Below are positions 46,539 to 54,970 of a stretch of 64,000 bases of DNA, piece by piece (the stretch's first letter is position 1; the number at the start of each line of letters is the position of its first letter). Location: assembly GCF_008932115.1 (NCBI RefSeq), contig NZ_CP044543.1:186001-250000 (forward strand). Reading direction: 5' to 3'. The notes under the pieces were generated by a model. That model saw only the letters and a list, made by a program, of their open reading frames with translations. It did not search any database and was not told where the DNA came from. The position numbers were made by a program, and so were the translations under genes. This DNA comes from Bradyrhizobium betae (GTDB taxonomy: Bacteria > Pseudomonadota > Alphaproteobacteria > Rhizobiales > Xanthobacteraceae).

Positions 46539-46692
46539 GAGGCCAGTCCCAGAGACGGGCCGGACAAAGGGCGCCGATCGGTTCAGTTCCGCAGGGCGGG
46601 TTATGTGGTCGAACAGCGCCCCAATCCGCCAAATTCCGATAGTCATTGCGCTCCGAATCTCGCGCATCGCTTGCCGGCAGCCAAAGCACAAC

Positions 46693-46721
46693 TTGCATTA
46701 ACGAGCGAACCGCCGTTCAAT
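46693..46721 (+). promoter_or_regulatory. Possible promoter for the 137-residue membrane protein
   Basis: TTGCAT (46693-46698) and TTCAAT (46716-46721) are 17 bases apart in an AT-richer patch, 45 bases before the next start. Both boxes match the sigma-70 consensus only in part. Confidence 0.3.
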
Positions 46722-46765
46722 ACTGGTTTGAGCCGGCAGCACATTTATACTTTTCTGGTTTTGGA

Positions 46766-47179
46766 ATGCGGACATTTCTCATCATCATCGGCATCTGGCT
46801 GCTGATCAACGTGCTTTTCGTCGTGATCATGATGCCGCCGCGAAAGCCGCGGAGGCCGGATCGTCCACGATCGTCGGCAGGTCTTGCACCGGCCGCCGTC
46901 GAGCACAACGCCTACCCCTTCGACGAAGACGAGAAGATCTCGCTGCGTCACACCATCATCGCCATCGCGATGGGCGCGCTGTTCTCGCTGACACCGCCGC
47001 TGCTCCAGGCGGCCGATGACATCAAGAGGCTGCTCGGAAGATGCCGCAGGGCGAAGCGCTCCGACACCGAAGCGGGCGAACGATCCCTCGATCCGGTCCT
47101 CCGAGACTCTCGCGCCGGGGACGAACGAACGGCGACCGAGGGATCGCCACCCGACGATCGAAACGCGTCGAAGCGCTAG
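46766..47179 (+). CDS. Small membrane protein of unknown function
   Basis: A 137-residue protein. An N-terminal transmembrane helix (MRTFLIIIGIWLLINVLFVV) is followed by a basic Pro-Arg stretch, a second moderately hydrophobic segment (TIIAIAMGALFSLTPPLL, about 65-82) and a charged, probably disordered tail. No family is recognised. The region upstream is AT-richer than its surroundings, which may signal recent arrival. ATG 46766 is chosen over the longer frame from 46646 because the membrane helix starts there. Confidence 0.6.
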   Translation: MRTFLIIIGIWLLINVLFVVIMMPPRKPRRPDRPRSSAGLAPAAVEHNAYPFDEDEKISLRHTIIAIAMGALFSLTPPLLQAADDIKRLLGRCRRAKRSDTEAGERSLDPVLRDSRAGDERTATEGSPPDDRNASKR

Positions 47180-47277
47180 CATCCGGTAGCGACGCGCAAC
47201 CGATCACTTCAGGCCCCGCGGATGGAACGTCGCGCGCCTCACGCGCGTTTGCTTCTCGTCAAGAAGGAGCCACTCAC

Positions 47278-47454
47278 TTGATTAGTCCAGGCAAATGGTA
47301 CGATCCGATATCGGAGCGTTGGATCGCACCTCGACAGATGCGCCCGGACGCAACATCGCCGCCATCGAGCGCAAACCATGTCCTCGAGTTCGAGCGAACG
47401 GTCGAAGTCCAGCGCATCTGGCGCGCGCTGGTCGATTGCTGCGCGCGCGATTGA
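47278..47454 (+). CDS. Small protein, 58 residues, TTG start
   Basis: The strong AAGGAG at 47263-47268, 9 bases before a TTG at 47278, marks a start inside a longer frame. The product begins MISPGKWYDPISERWIAPRQ and ends RIWRALVDCCARD, with Trp-rich N- and Cys-rich C-termini. No family is recognised. Its stop codon is the first part of the 12-bp tandem repeat. Confidence 0.4.
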   Translation: MISPGKWYDPISERWIAPRQMRPDATSPPSSANHVLEFERTVEVQRIWRALVDCCARD

Positions 47455-47525
47455 ATGACTTGGCAAATGACTTGGCAAATGACTTGGCGAATGACTTGGC
47501 GAATGACTTGGCGAATGACTTGGCG
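47454..47525. repeat. 12-bp tandem repeat, six copies
   Basis: Six uninterrupted copies of AATGACTTGGCR, where the last base is A in units 1-2 and G in units 3-6. It starts at the last base of the preceding stop codon. The unit is a multiple of three and would read Asn-Asp-Leu-Ala in one frame, but no gene is convincing there. Such a uniform array can change copy number by slippage. Confidence 0.9.
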
Positions 47526-47576
47526 CAGCCACGACGACGAAGGAACCCGCCGTCGGCCGCGCCGTTGTAACCCTGC

Positions 47577-47798
47577 ATGACCGATTCCACCTCACCTGCA
47601 AGGCCGATCGCAACCGCGATACGCTATCTCGCGATTATCGTCGGCTGCGCCTGCCTGCTGCTGGCCGCGATCTGCGTCGCCATCGCCTGCCAGGTTTTCG
47701 TTCAGACTGGTGTGTTCGCACAATCCTATGCGATGGTCGCGCTCATCAGCGCCGTATTGGGGCTGCTGGCGCTGATGCTTGCGCGGGTATGGAAGTAG
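47577..47798 (+). CDS. Small two-helix membrane protein
   Basis: A 73-residue product with two transmembrane helices (IRYLAIIVGCACLLLAAICVAI and MVALISAVLGLLALMLA) joined by a short loop. The Arg/Pro N-terminus and Arg-Val-Trp-Lys end suggest both ends are cytoplasmic. No family is recognised and no clear ribosome-binding site is present. Confidence 0.5.
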   Translation: MTDSTSPARPIATAIRYLAIIVGCACLLLAAICVAIACQVFVQTGVFAQSYAMVALISAVLGLLALMLARVWK

Positions 47799-48135
47799 GC
47801 CGCATTCCGCAGGTCCGTAAGGATGGGTAGAGCCCTTGCAAAACCCATCACCTAACCGACGCCCGTCTTTCGAGACGCCTCCTGCGGCGGGCCCTCAGGA
47901 CGGGGTCGCGTTTTGCGGCGGGATTTTAGCTTTCCGCCGCGCCGACGGCCCCACGGGAACCAAGGGCTCGGCCAAGCAATAACGCGCTCGATATTGCCTA
48001 AATTCGCGGTGGAACGAACGCGTCGCAGGCCCAATTCAAGCCACATCCTCTCCGGATTTGCGGCTCATTGCCACCCAAGTCTTTGACGAGAAAGGGAAGG
48101 TAACGAGTTGCGTCATGCGTAATCGGGAGACCAGG
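47799..48135. other. Intergenic region with repeat fragment, 337 bp
   Basis: At about 47871-47908 a TTTCGAGACGCCTCCTGCGG block followed by CCCTCAGGACGGGG looks like half of the dispersed 'TTTCGAGACGC...CCTCAGGATG' element of Bradyrhizobiaceae (from memory). The rest holds the leader of the next gene. No further gene is seen. Confidence 0.35.
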
Positions 48136-49296
48136 ATGGGCAACCGCACCGCGAAATTCATATCTGCGCTGGTTGGCAGCATCATTGCCGGCGCGCCCCT
48201 GGCCGCCGTATCGCAGAATGCGCCGCCGGCAGCAGCCACTGCAGCTACAAGCACGGCAACCGCCGCTGGCGACTGCCTCGCCTCGCCGAAGGGCACCGCG
48301 CCGCAGGGCCAGCATTGGTTCTATCGCCTCGATCGCGCGACCAAGCGGCAGTGCTGGTACCTGCGCGCCGAAGGCGGCAAGGTCACGCAGAGCGCGCAGG
48401 CGACGGTCGACACGCCAACCCCGGAGTCGGCCGCGCCGAAATCGGTGCAGAATGCGCGCGCCGAATACATCGCGCCGCAAGCAAGCGCGCCGGCCGCAGC
48501 GAGCGCCCCGCCGGCAACTCCGCAGGCGGACAGCAGCGCGCAACAGCCCGCCGTCGCCGCACGCTGGCCGGACGCCACCACCGCCGCTCCCGCGCAACAG
48601 CCGGTGACCACACCTGCATCGACCGCCGCGCAGCCAAGCGCGAAGCCGGCAAAGGCCCCGGTGACGCTCGCTGCCGCCGAAATCCCCGCCGACAAGCCGG
48701 CCGGCTCGCTGCAGACACTGATGCTCGTCATCGTCGGCGCGCTGGCCCTGGCCGGCCTGCTGGCCAGCGTCATCTATCGCTTCGCCGGCGGACGCGTCCG
48801 CGTCCAGACGGGCGACCGCCGCGTGAACTGGGACCAGCGCGAGCCGCAGGATCACGACGACGGCCGCGCGCCCTGGCTCGAGGCAGCACCTGCCGCGGCG
48901 CCGCGCGCAGAGCGGCCGCGTCCGGTGGACTTCGATGCCGCGCGTCCTCAGGCCAAGCAGCTCGCCGCATTCGGCGACGCGATCGCCAGGGTCGCAAGCC
49001 AGGCCCAGCCTGCTCGGGCCGAAGCCGCAGAACCTGACGAGGCCGAGATCGCGATATTCGAAGGGGAATTCGAGATCGAGACCCCGGCGCCTCAGCTCGC
49101 CGTCAACGACGTTCACGACGAGGAGCCAGCCGATCGCGACGACGATGCGCGCGATGAGGCCGTCGACATCGACATCATCACGGCGATGCTGGAACGGCTG
49201 GCGCAGGAAGGGCCGCGGCTGGCGCAGCCTAGCCTTGAAGCTGGCCTTGAAGACCGCGCACGAAGCCCACGAGGCCAGTCCGCCGCTCGCGCTTGA
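48136..49296 (+). CDS. Pro/Ala-rich membrane protein of unknown function
   Basis: A 386-residue protein. Residues 1-25 form a signal segment, followed by a compact part with a Cys pair (GDCLASPKGTAPQGQHWFYR...RQCWYLR), a long Ala/Pro/Gln-rich disordered stretch, one transmembrane helix (TLMLVIVGALALAGLLASVIY, about 195-215) and an acidic cytoplasmic tail. I do not recognise a function. ATG 48136 has GGGAG 6 bases upstream; ATG 48115 is an alternative. The last 68 bases overlap the convergent gmk gene. Confidence 0.7.
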   Translation: MGNRTAKFISALVGSIIAGAPLAAVSQNAPPAAATAATSTATAAGDCLASPKGTAPQGQHWFYRLDRATKRQCWYLRAEGGKVTQSAQATVDTPTPESAAPKSVQNARAEYIAPQASAPAAASAPPATPQADSSAQQPAVAARWPDATTAAPAQQPVTTPASTAAQPSAKPAKAPVTLAAAEIPADKPAGSLQTLMLVIVGALALAGLLASVIYRFAGGRVRVQTGDRRVNWDQREPQDHDDGRAPWLEAAPAAAPRAERPRPVDFDAARPQAKQLAAFGDAIARVASQAQPARAEAAEPDEAEIAIFEGEFEIETPAPQLAVNDVHDEEPADRDDDARDEAVDIDIITAMLERLAQEGPRLAQPSLEAGLEDRARSPRGQSAARA

Positions 49297-49888
49297 GGCG
49301 TTCGGCCTTCAGGATCGACTGCACCTCGGCAAAGGCCTCGTCGACGTCGTGGTTGATCACGATGTAGTCGTACTCCGCCCAGTGGCTCATCTCGTGGCTG
49401 GCGCGGCTCATGCGATTGCGGATCACCTCGTCGGAATCCTGCGCGCGCGAGTGCAGCCGCTTTTCGAGATCGGCCGCCGACGGCGGCAGGATGAAGACGC
49501 GAACCACATCGACGCTCGCCTTCTGGTGCAGTTGCTGCGTACCCTGCCAGTCGATGTCGAACAGCACGTCCTGCCCGGCCGACAGTGCCGCCTCCACCGG
49601 GGCACGGGGCGTCCCGTAGAGATTATCAAACACGGTGGCCCACTCCAAGAGCTCGTCACCCTTCACCATCGCTTCGAAGCGAGGCTTGTCGACGAACAGA
49701 TAGTCGCGGCCGTCGACCTCACCGGGGCGCTTGGCGCGCGTCGTCGCCGACACTGACATCTTCAGGCCGGGCTCCCGCTTGAGCAGCATCCGCGATAGAG
49801 TCGTTTTGCCCGCCCCCGACGGCGAGGACAGCACGAACATCAATCCGCGCCGCTCGACCCCGTCAGTTCCGTGACCGCCCGTCGTCAT
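49229..49888 (-). CDS. gmk: Guanylate kinase
   Basis: Phosphorylates GMP to GDP. The 219 residues have the P-loop SSPSGAGKTTLSR, the GMP-binding SVSATTRAKRPGEVDGRDYLF and the FDIDWQGTQQL motif. Start MTTGGHGTDGVERRG has a short N-terminal extension before the core; a start at the internal Met (MFVLSSPSG) is possible. It lies three bases after yicC, the usual pairing. Its 3' end overlaps the convergent neighbour by 68 bases. Confidence 0.95.
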   Translation of the reverse strand: MTTGGHGTDGVERRGLMFVLSSPSGAGKTTLSRMLLKREPGLKMSVSATTRAKRPGEVDGRDYLFVDKPRFEAMVKGDELLEWATVFDNLYGTPRAPVEAALSAGQDVLFDIDWQGTQQLHQKASVDVVRVFILPPSAADLEKRLHSRAQDSDEVIRNRMSRASHEMSHWAEYDYIVINHDVDEAFAEVQSILKAERLKRERRTGLVGFVRGLQGQLQG

Positions 49889-49891
49889 CGA

Positions 49892-50779
49892 TCACTCCAG
49901 ATTCTGGACCTGTTCGCGAAACTGCTCGACCACGTTCTTCATGGCGAGCCCCGTATTGGTCAGCTCGATGTCGTTCGACTTCGAGCAGCAGGTGTTGACC
50001 TCGCGGTGAAACTCCTGCGCCAGGAAATCGAGCCTGCGGCCAACCGGGCCGCCCTTGCCAATCAGCTCGCGCGCCTGCGCAATGTGCGAGGCGATGCGGT
50101 CGAGCTCCTCGCGGATGTCGGCGCGGGTCGCGATCAGGATCGCCTCCTGCATCAGGCGGTCGGAATCGAAGCGGTCAGAGGTGTCGAGCAGCGTTGCGAT
50201 CTGCTCGGCGAGCCTGGCCTTGATCGCCTCGGGCTTGCGGCCGGGCGCGCCTTCCGCCTTCCTGGCCAGCTGCTCGACCTCGTCCACCCGCTGGATCAGG
50301 ATCTGCCCGAGCGAGGTGCCCTCGCGCTTGCGCATCTCGACGAGTTCGGCGAGCGCCTTGTCGAAGGCTTCGGCCGCGGCCGTGCGCGCGGCCTTGTCTT
50401 CCTCCTCGTCGCCCTCGGGGTCGGCGACCTCGACCACGCCCTTGATGGCGAGCAGGCCGTCGACACTCGGCGCGACGGCATCGACCTTGCCGGCGATCAT
50501 TGCGGCGGCCTTCAGGACGGCGTTGAGCACGTCTTCATTGACGCGGACGGAGGCAGCGGCGTTGGTGCGCTTGACGGTGAGATTGGCGTAGACGGTGCCG
50601 CGCGACAAAATCTCGCCGGCGCGCTTCTTGGCGTAGGCCTCGAGCTCGTCGAACCCCTGCGGCAGACGTACCCTGAGGTCGAAGCCCTTGGCGTTGACCG
50701 ACTTCAATTCCCATTCGAACGTGTACGGCCCGCTCGCGCCGTGGCTTCGGGCAAAGCCGGTCATGGACGACAGCGCCAT
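49892..50779 (-). CDS. yicC: YicC-family endoribonuclease
   Basis: A 295-residue protein of the YicC/YloC family; in other bacteria members cleave RNA and affect small-RNA decay. N-terminal MALSSMTGFARSHG and C-terminal FLAQEFHREVNTCCSKSNDIELTN are the two family hallmarks. It is followed closely by gmk, as is typical. An acidic insertion (DPEGDEEEDKAA) is in the middle. Confidence 0.93.
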   Translation of the reverse strand: MALSSMTGFARSHGASGPYTFEWELKSVNAKGFDLRVRLPQGFDELEAYAKKRAGEILSRGTVYANLTVKRTNAAASVRVNEDVLNAVLKAAAMIAGKVDAVAPSVDGLLAIKGVVEVADPEGDEEEDKAARTAAAEAFDKALAELVEMRKREGTSLGQILIQRVDEVEQLARKAEGAPGRKPEAIKARLAEQIATLLDTSDRFDSDRLMQEAILIATRADIREELDRIASHIAQARELIGKGGPVGRRLDFLAQEFHREVNTCCSKSNDIELTNTGLAMKNVVEQFREQVQNLE

Positions 50780-50894
50780 CAGATCAAATTCTCCAGGAAC
50801 ACAGGATTCGCGAGGCCATCAGGCCACGCGAATCTTAAGACTATTTTGCGGGAAAGTGTAATCCGCAAAGTCCGGCAGGCAGGTCTGCGCGAAC

Positions 50895-52169
50895 CTAGCG
50901 CTGGACCACCGGCGGCAACGGCTGCACCGCGCCCTGGCGGGCCGGCGCGGGATTGGCGGGGCGCGCCGCCGGCGGCTTCTTCTGCTGGCTGGGCCGGGCC
51001 GGCATGGCCGCGGTCGGCGTGTCGGCTGCGCCGGGCGCTGCGGCGGCCGGCGGCTGAGCGTCCTCGGCCGGCTCGACCGTGTCGTTCTGGATCTGCTTCT
51101 CCATCGCGCGCAGCTTGGCGACGTTCTTCTGATGCGCGTCGTAGGTCTCGGTGAAGGCGTGTCCGCCGCTGCCGTCGGCGACGAAGAAGAGGTCGCGGGT
51201 GCGGGCCGGATTGGCGGCGGCTTCCAGCGAGGCGCGGCCGGGGTTGGCGATCGGGCCCGGCGGCAGGCCCTCGATCACATAGGTGTTGTAGGGCGAGGGC
51301 TGCGTGATCTCGCTGCGCTTGATCGGGCGTCCCAGCGTGCCCTTGCCGCCGACGATGCCGTAGATGATCGTCGGATCGGACTGCAGCTTGATCTTCTGCT
51401 TCAGGCGGTTGACGAACACCGCGGCAACACGGCTGCGTTCGTCGGGCTTGCCGGTTTCTTTCTCGACGATCGAGGCCAGCGTCACCAGCTGCTCCGGAGT
51501 CTTGACCGGAATGTCCTGATTGCGACGCTCCCAGATCTCGGCCAGCACGCGCTTGTGCGCCTGCTGCATGCGCTGGATCACCTGCTCGCGCGGGGTCCCG
51601 CGCGGGAACTTGTAAGTCTCCGGCAGCAGCGTGCCTTCCCGCGGCAGCTCACGGACGCTGCCGGTGAAGATATCGTTGTCGGAGAGCCGCGCCACGATCT
51701 GCTCGGAAGTCAGGCCCTCCGGGACGGTCACGGCATGCTGCACCACCTTGCCCTCGACGATGGTGGCGATGACGTCGCGCAAGGAGGCGTTCTTCTGGAA
51801 TGAATACTCGCCGGGCTTCAGGTCCGAGCTCGCCTTCAGCGCCGCGACGCTGGCGATGAACACCCACGGATTGACGTCGGTCACGCCTTCCCGGTTCAGG
51901 GTCTCGGCGATGTCGCGCTTGCCCGCGCGCTGCGGGATGTTGACGATCTTGTCGTCCTTCAGCGGTCCCGGCGCCTCGAGCACCTGCCGGCCGTAATAAT
52001 ACACGCCGCCCGCGCCGATCATGGCGATCAGCAGCAGGGTGATGATGGCGTTGCCGACGATCACGAAGGGATTGCGGGCGCGGTCCGACCGCTTCGGCGG
52101 CGGCGGGACCTGCTCGGGCTCGAGCGCTGCCCGCGGACTCCGGGGCGAAATGGGCGGCCTTTCACTCAT
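50895..52169 (-). CDS. mltG: Endolytic murein transglycosylase MltG
   Basis: Inner-membrane lytic transglycosylase that cuts nascent glycan strands. The 424 residues have a cytoplasmic Pro-rich N-terminus, one transmembrane helix (about 35-55), a LysM-like region and the YceG catalytic domain with LVTLASIVEKETG (catalytic Glu), the SDPTIIYG region and PYNTYVIEGLPPGPIANPG. The last 70 residues are a Pro/Ala-rich tail not usual in E. coli. In the common order it follows fabF. Confidence 0.94.
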   Translation of the reverse strand: MSERPPISPRSPRAALEPEQVPPPPKRSDRARNPFVIVGNAIITLLLIAMIGAGGVYYYGRQVLEAPGPLKDDKIVNIPQRAGKRDIAETLNREGVTDVNPWVFIASVAALKASSDLKPGEYSFQKNASLRDVIATIVEGKVVQHAVTVPEGLTSEQIVARLSDNDIFTGSVRELPREGTLLPETYKFPRGTPREQVIQRMQQAHKRVLAEIWERRNQDIPVKTPEQLVTLASIVEKETGKPDERSRVAAVFVNRLKQKIKLQSDPTIIYGIVGGKGTLGRPIKRSEITQPSPYNTYVIEGLPPGPIANPGRASLEAAANPARTRDLFFVADGSGGHAFTETYDAHQKNVAKLRAMEKQIQNDTVEPAEDAQPPAAAAPGAADTPTAAMPARPSQQKKPPAARPANPAPARQGAVQPLPPVVQR

Positions 52170-52294
52170 CGATGCAACCTGAATCCTGCCGGTTCAATCG
52201 CGGCCTGACAATCGTTTGTCCAGCCAATGCACGCGCCCACGGGGTATGACTATCGCCGAATACGGCAAAACGGTGGATTCGTTTCAAACGCAAA

Positions 52295-53560
52295 CTAGTG
52301 AACCAGCCGCCGGAAGATCACCGACGCGTTGGTACCGCCAAAACCGAAGGAATTCGACAACGCGACGTTGACCTCGCGCTTCTTCGCCGTGTGAGGCACG
52401 AGATCGATCGAGGTCTCGACCGACGGATTGTCCAGATTGATGGTCGGCGGCACGACATTATCGCGAATCGCGAGAATGGCGAAGATCGCCTCGATCGCGC
52501 CGGCCGCACCAAGCAGATGACCGGTCGACGACTTGGTCGAAGACATCGCGACCTTGGAGGCGGCGTTGCCGAGCAGGCGCTCGACAGCGCCGAGCTCGAT
52601 CTCGTCGCCGAGCGGCGTCGAGGTGCCGTGCGCATTGATGTAGTCGAGATCGGATGCCGTGAGGCCGGCGCGCTTGAGCGCGGCCGCCATGCTGCGGAAC
52701 CCGCCATCACCGTCGGGCGACGGCGAGGTGATGTGATAGGCATCACCCGAAAGACCGTAGCCGATCACTTCGGCATAGATCCTGGCGCCGCGGCGCTGGG
52801 CGTGCTCGAGCTCCTCCAGGACGAGGACGCCGGCGCCCTCGCCCATCACGAAGCCGTCGCGGTCCTTGTCGTAGGGACGCGAGGCCTTCTCGGGCGTGTC
52901 GTTGAAGCCGGTCGAGAGCGCGCGCGCGGCATTGAAGCCGGCGATGCCGATGCGGCTGATCGGCGATTCCGCGCCGCCGGCGACCATGACGTCGGCATCG
53001 CCCAGCGCAATCAGACGGGCGGCGTCGCCGACCGCATGCGCGCCGGTCGAACAGGCAGTGACCACCGAATGGTTCGGACCCTTGAGCCCATGCTTGATCG
53101 AGACGTAGCCGGAGGCAAGATTGATCAGGCGGCCCGGAATGAAGAACGGCGATACCCGGCGCGGACCGCGTTCCTTCAGGAGGATCGCGGTCTCGGCGAT
53201 GCCGCTGAGCCCGCCGATGCCGGACCCGATCATGGTTCCGGTCGCGCATTTGTCCTCTTCGGACTCGGGATGCCAATTGGCATCGTCGAGCGCCTGGCCC
53301 GCGGCCGCCATGCCGAAAATGATGAAGTCGTCGACCTTGCGCTGGTCCTTCGGCTCCATCCAGATATCGGGATTGAAGCTACCGTTGCTGCCGTCGCCGC
53401 GCACGACGCTGCAGGCGTATTTGGTCTGAAGATCGGAGACGTCGAAGCTCTCGATCGGGCGCGCACCGCTCTCGCCGTTGAGGATGCGTTTCCAGGTCGG
53501 TTCGACGCCGCAGCCGAGCGGCGACACCATGCCGAGACCAGTGACGACAACCCGCCTCAT
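52295..53560 (-). CDS. fabF: 3-oxoacyl-ACP synthase II
   Basis: Chain-extending condensing enzyme of type II fatty acid synthesis. The 421 residues have active-site Cys in VTACSTGAHA and the two His in NAHGTSTPLGD and SSTGHLLGAAG; NSFGFGGTNAS is near the end. It lies after acpP with a possible partial terminator between, and before mltG. Confidence 0.97.
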   Translation of the reverse strand: MRRVVVTGLGMVSPLGCGVEPTWKRILNGESGARPIESFDVSDLQTKYACSVVRGDGSNGSFNPDIWMEPKDQRKVDDFIIFGMAAAGQALDDANWHPESEEDKCATGTMIGSGIGGLSGIAETAILLKERGPRRVSPFFIPGRLINLASGYVSIKHGLKGPNHSVVTACSTGAHAVGDAARLIALGDADVMVAGGAESPISRIGIAGFNAARALSTGFNDTPEKASRPYDKDRDGFVMGEGAGVLVLEELEHAQRRGARIYAEVIGYGLSGDAYHITSPSPDGDGGFRSMAAALKRAGLTASDLDYINAHGTSTPLGDEIELGAVERLLGNAASKVAMSSTKSSTGHLLGAAGAIEAIFAILAIRDNVVPPTINLDNPSVETSIDLVPHTAKKREVNVALSNSFGFGGTNASVIFRRLVH

Positions 53561-53603
53561 ATCAGCAAACTCCGCATCGAAAGATTCACGGCCAATAACA
53601 AGA

Positions 53604-53640
53604 AACCGGCTGACCGCTAGTCAGCGGCCCGTCCGGTTTC
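53604..53640 (-). terminator. Hairpin between acpP and fabF
   Basis: GCTGAC and GTCAGC pair over a short loop, with outer arms AAACCGG and CCGGTTT. On the transcribed strand the outer arm is followed by TTCTTGTT. It may give abundant acpP message with partial read-through to fabF. Confidence 0.45.
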
Positions 53641-53669
53641 AATGTTGTCCCCGCGAAAATTAAAGAGCC

Positions 53670-53909
53670 TTAGCTCTTCGCGTTCTTCTCGAGAAACTTC
53701 GTGGCGTCGCCGACGGTGAGAATAGTCTCCGCGGCGTCGTCCGGAATCTCGCAACCGAATTCTTCTTCGAACGCCATCACCAGCTCGACGGTGTCCAGAC
53801 TGTCGGCGCCAAGGTCGTCGATGAAGCTCGCTGCGTCGACAACCTTCTCGGGTTCAACACCAAGGTGTTCGACCACGATCTTCTTAACCCGCTCGCCAAT
53901 CTCACTCAT
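53670..53909 (-). CDS. acpP: Acyl carrier protein
   Basis: Carries growing acyl chains on phosphopantetheine. The 79 acidic residues include the attachment site [19 protein letters not shown] with Ser37. It lies in the fab cluster between fabG and fabF; a 311-base region upstream likely holds its own promoter, as for other highly expressed acpP genes. Confidence 0.98.
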   Translation of the reverse strand: MSEIGERVKKIVVEHLGVEPEKVVDAASFIDDLGADSLDTVELVMAFEEEFGCEIPDDAAETILTVGDATKFLEKNAKS

Positions 53910-54220
53910 TGCATAACCTCGTGTTGTTCCCTGTAGACCCGACCCCCCGGGACGATACGAGCCGTCGTGGTCGTTGACTGCCTTCGCTTACGAACTTTGA
54001 TCTGGCCCCACCTTAACTGATAGAGGCCCGGCGAACGACGGCCAAGGCTCCGCATCGCCAATATACAGGGTTTCAAAAACCTGCAATGGCGTTCTTTGCC
54101 CATCCGTTGAAGGTCCGGTTATCATACTTCAACTGCCTTGACTACACGCCTCATTTCGCTCCGGAAACGGCCGTTTGCCGCATCCCGCACCGCCCTCGCG
54201 GGCGGCCCGCGGAACGAACG
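53910..54220. other. fabG-acpP intergenic region, 311 bp
   Basis: Holds the acpP promoter region on the minus strand. A perfect 12-bp palindrome AAACGGCCGTTT is at 54165-54176, and CCGCCC/GGGCGG at 54190-54205 forms a small hairpin after fabG. TATGAT-like sequence on the minus strand near 54120 could be a -10 box. No gene seen. Confidence 0.35.
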
Positions 54221-54958
54221 TCAGAACATGGCCATGCCGCCGTTGACGTGAATGGTTTGCCCCGTGACGTAGGCTGCTTCGTTCGAACTGAGGTAAACGG
54301 CGGCTGCCGCGATGTCCTCCGGCGTGCCCAGGCGGGCGGCCGGAACCTTGGACAGAATCGTTTCGCGCTGCTTGTCGTTTAGCGCATCGGTCATTGGCGT
54401 CTTGATGAAGCCGGGCGCGATGCAGTTGGCGGTCACGCCGCGCTTGGCGTATTCGGCACCGAGCGTCTTGATCATGCCGATCAGACCGGCCTTCGACGCG
54501 GTGTAGTTGCCCTGCCCGGGATTGCCGGTGACGCCGACCACCGAAGTGATGGCGATGATGCGGCCGAAGCGCTTGCGCATCATCAATTTGGTGGCGGCGC
54601 GCGCCAGGCGGAAGGTCGAGGTCAGGTTGACGTTGATGACCTCGTCCCAGTCCTCGTCGCGGAGCTGGACGAAGAGATTGTCGCGCGTGATGCCGGCATT
54701 GGCGACGAGAATGTCGACCTGGCCCATCGCAGCTTCCGCAGCGGGCACCAGCGCCTCGACCTCGTCGGCCTTGGAGAGATTGCAGGGCAGCACATGGGTG
54801 CGCTCGCCGAGCTTGCCCGCAAGCTCGTCCAGCACGTCCTTGCGCGTCCCTGAGATCGCGACCGTGGCGCCCTGCGCGTGCAGCGCCTGCGCGATCGCGC
54901 CGCCGATGCCGCCGGTCGCGCCGGTGACGAGCGCCTTCTTGCCAGTCAGATCGAACAT
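54221..54958 (-). CDS. fabG: 3-oxoacyl-ACP reductase
   Basis: NADPH-dependent ketoreductase of fatty acid synthesis. The 245-residue short-chain dehydrogenase has VTGATGGIGGAIA (cofactor loop, 11-23), NAG at 87-89, and the catalytic Ser139, Tyr152 and Lys156 (NYTASKAGLIG). It is 12 bases downstream of fabD, in the standard order. Confidence 0.97.
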   Translation of the reverse strand: MFDLTGKKALVTGATGGIGGAIAQALHAQGATVAISGTRKDVLDELAGKLGERTHVLPCNLSKADEVEALVPAAEAAMGQVDILVANAGITRDNLFVQLRDEDWDEVINVNLTSTFRLARAATKLMMRKRFGRIIAITSVVGVTGNPGQGNYTASKAGLIGMIKTLGAEYAKRGVTANCIAPGFIKTPMTDALNDKQRETILSKVPAARLGTPEDIAAAAVYLSSNEAAYVTGQTIHVNGGMAMF

Positions 54959-54970
54959 TCGAAGACTCCT

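Noticed and set aside
47454..47525. CRISPR-like array
   Set aside because: Units are 12 bp with no spacers, so it is a simple tandem repeat; no cas genes are in the window.
47282..47590. Minus-strand frame with Ala-Lys-Ser-Phe repeats
   Set aside because: The repeats are only the reverse reading of the 12-bp tandem array; no ribosome-binding site or other protein-like part.
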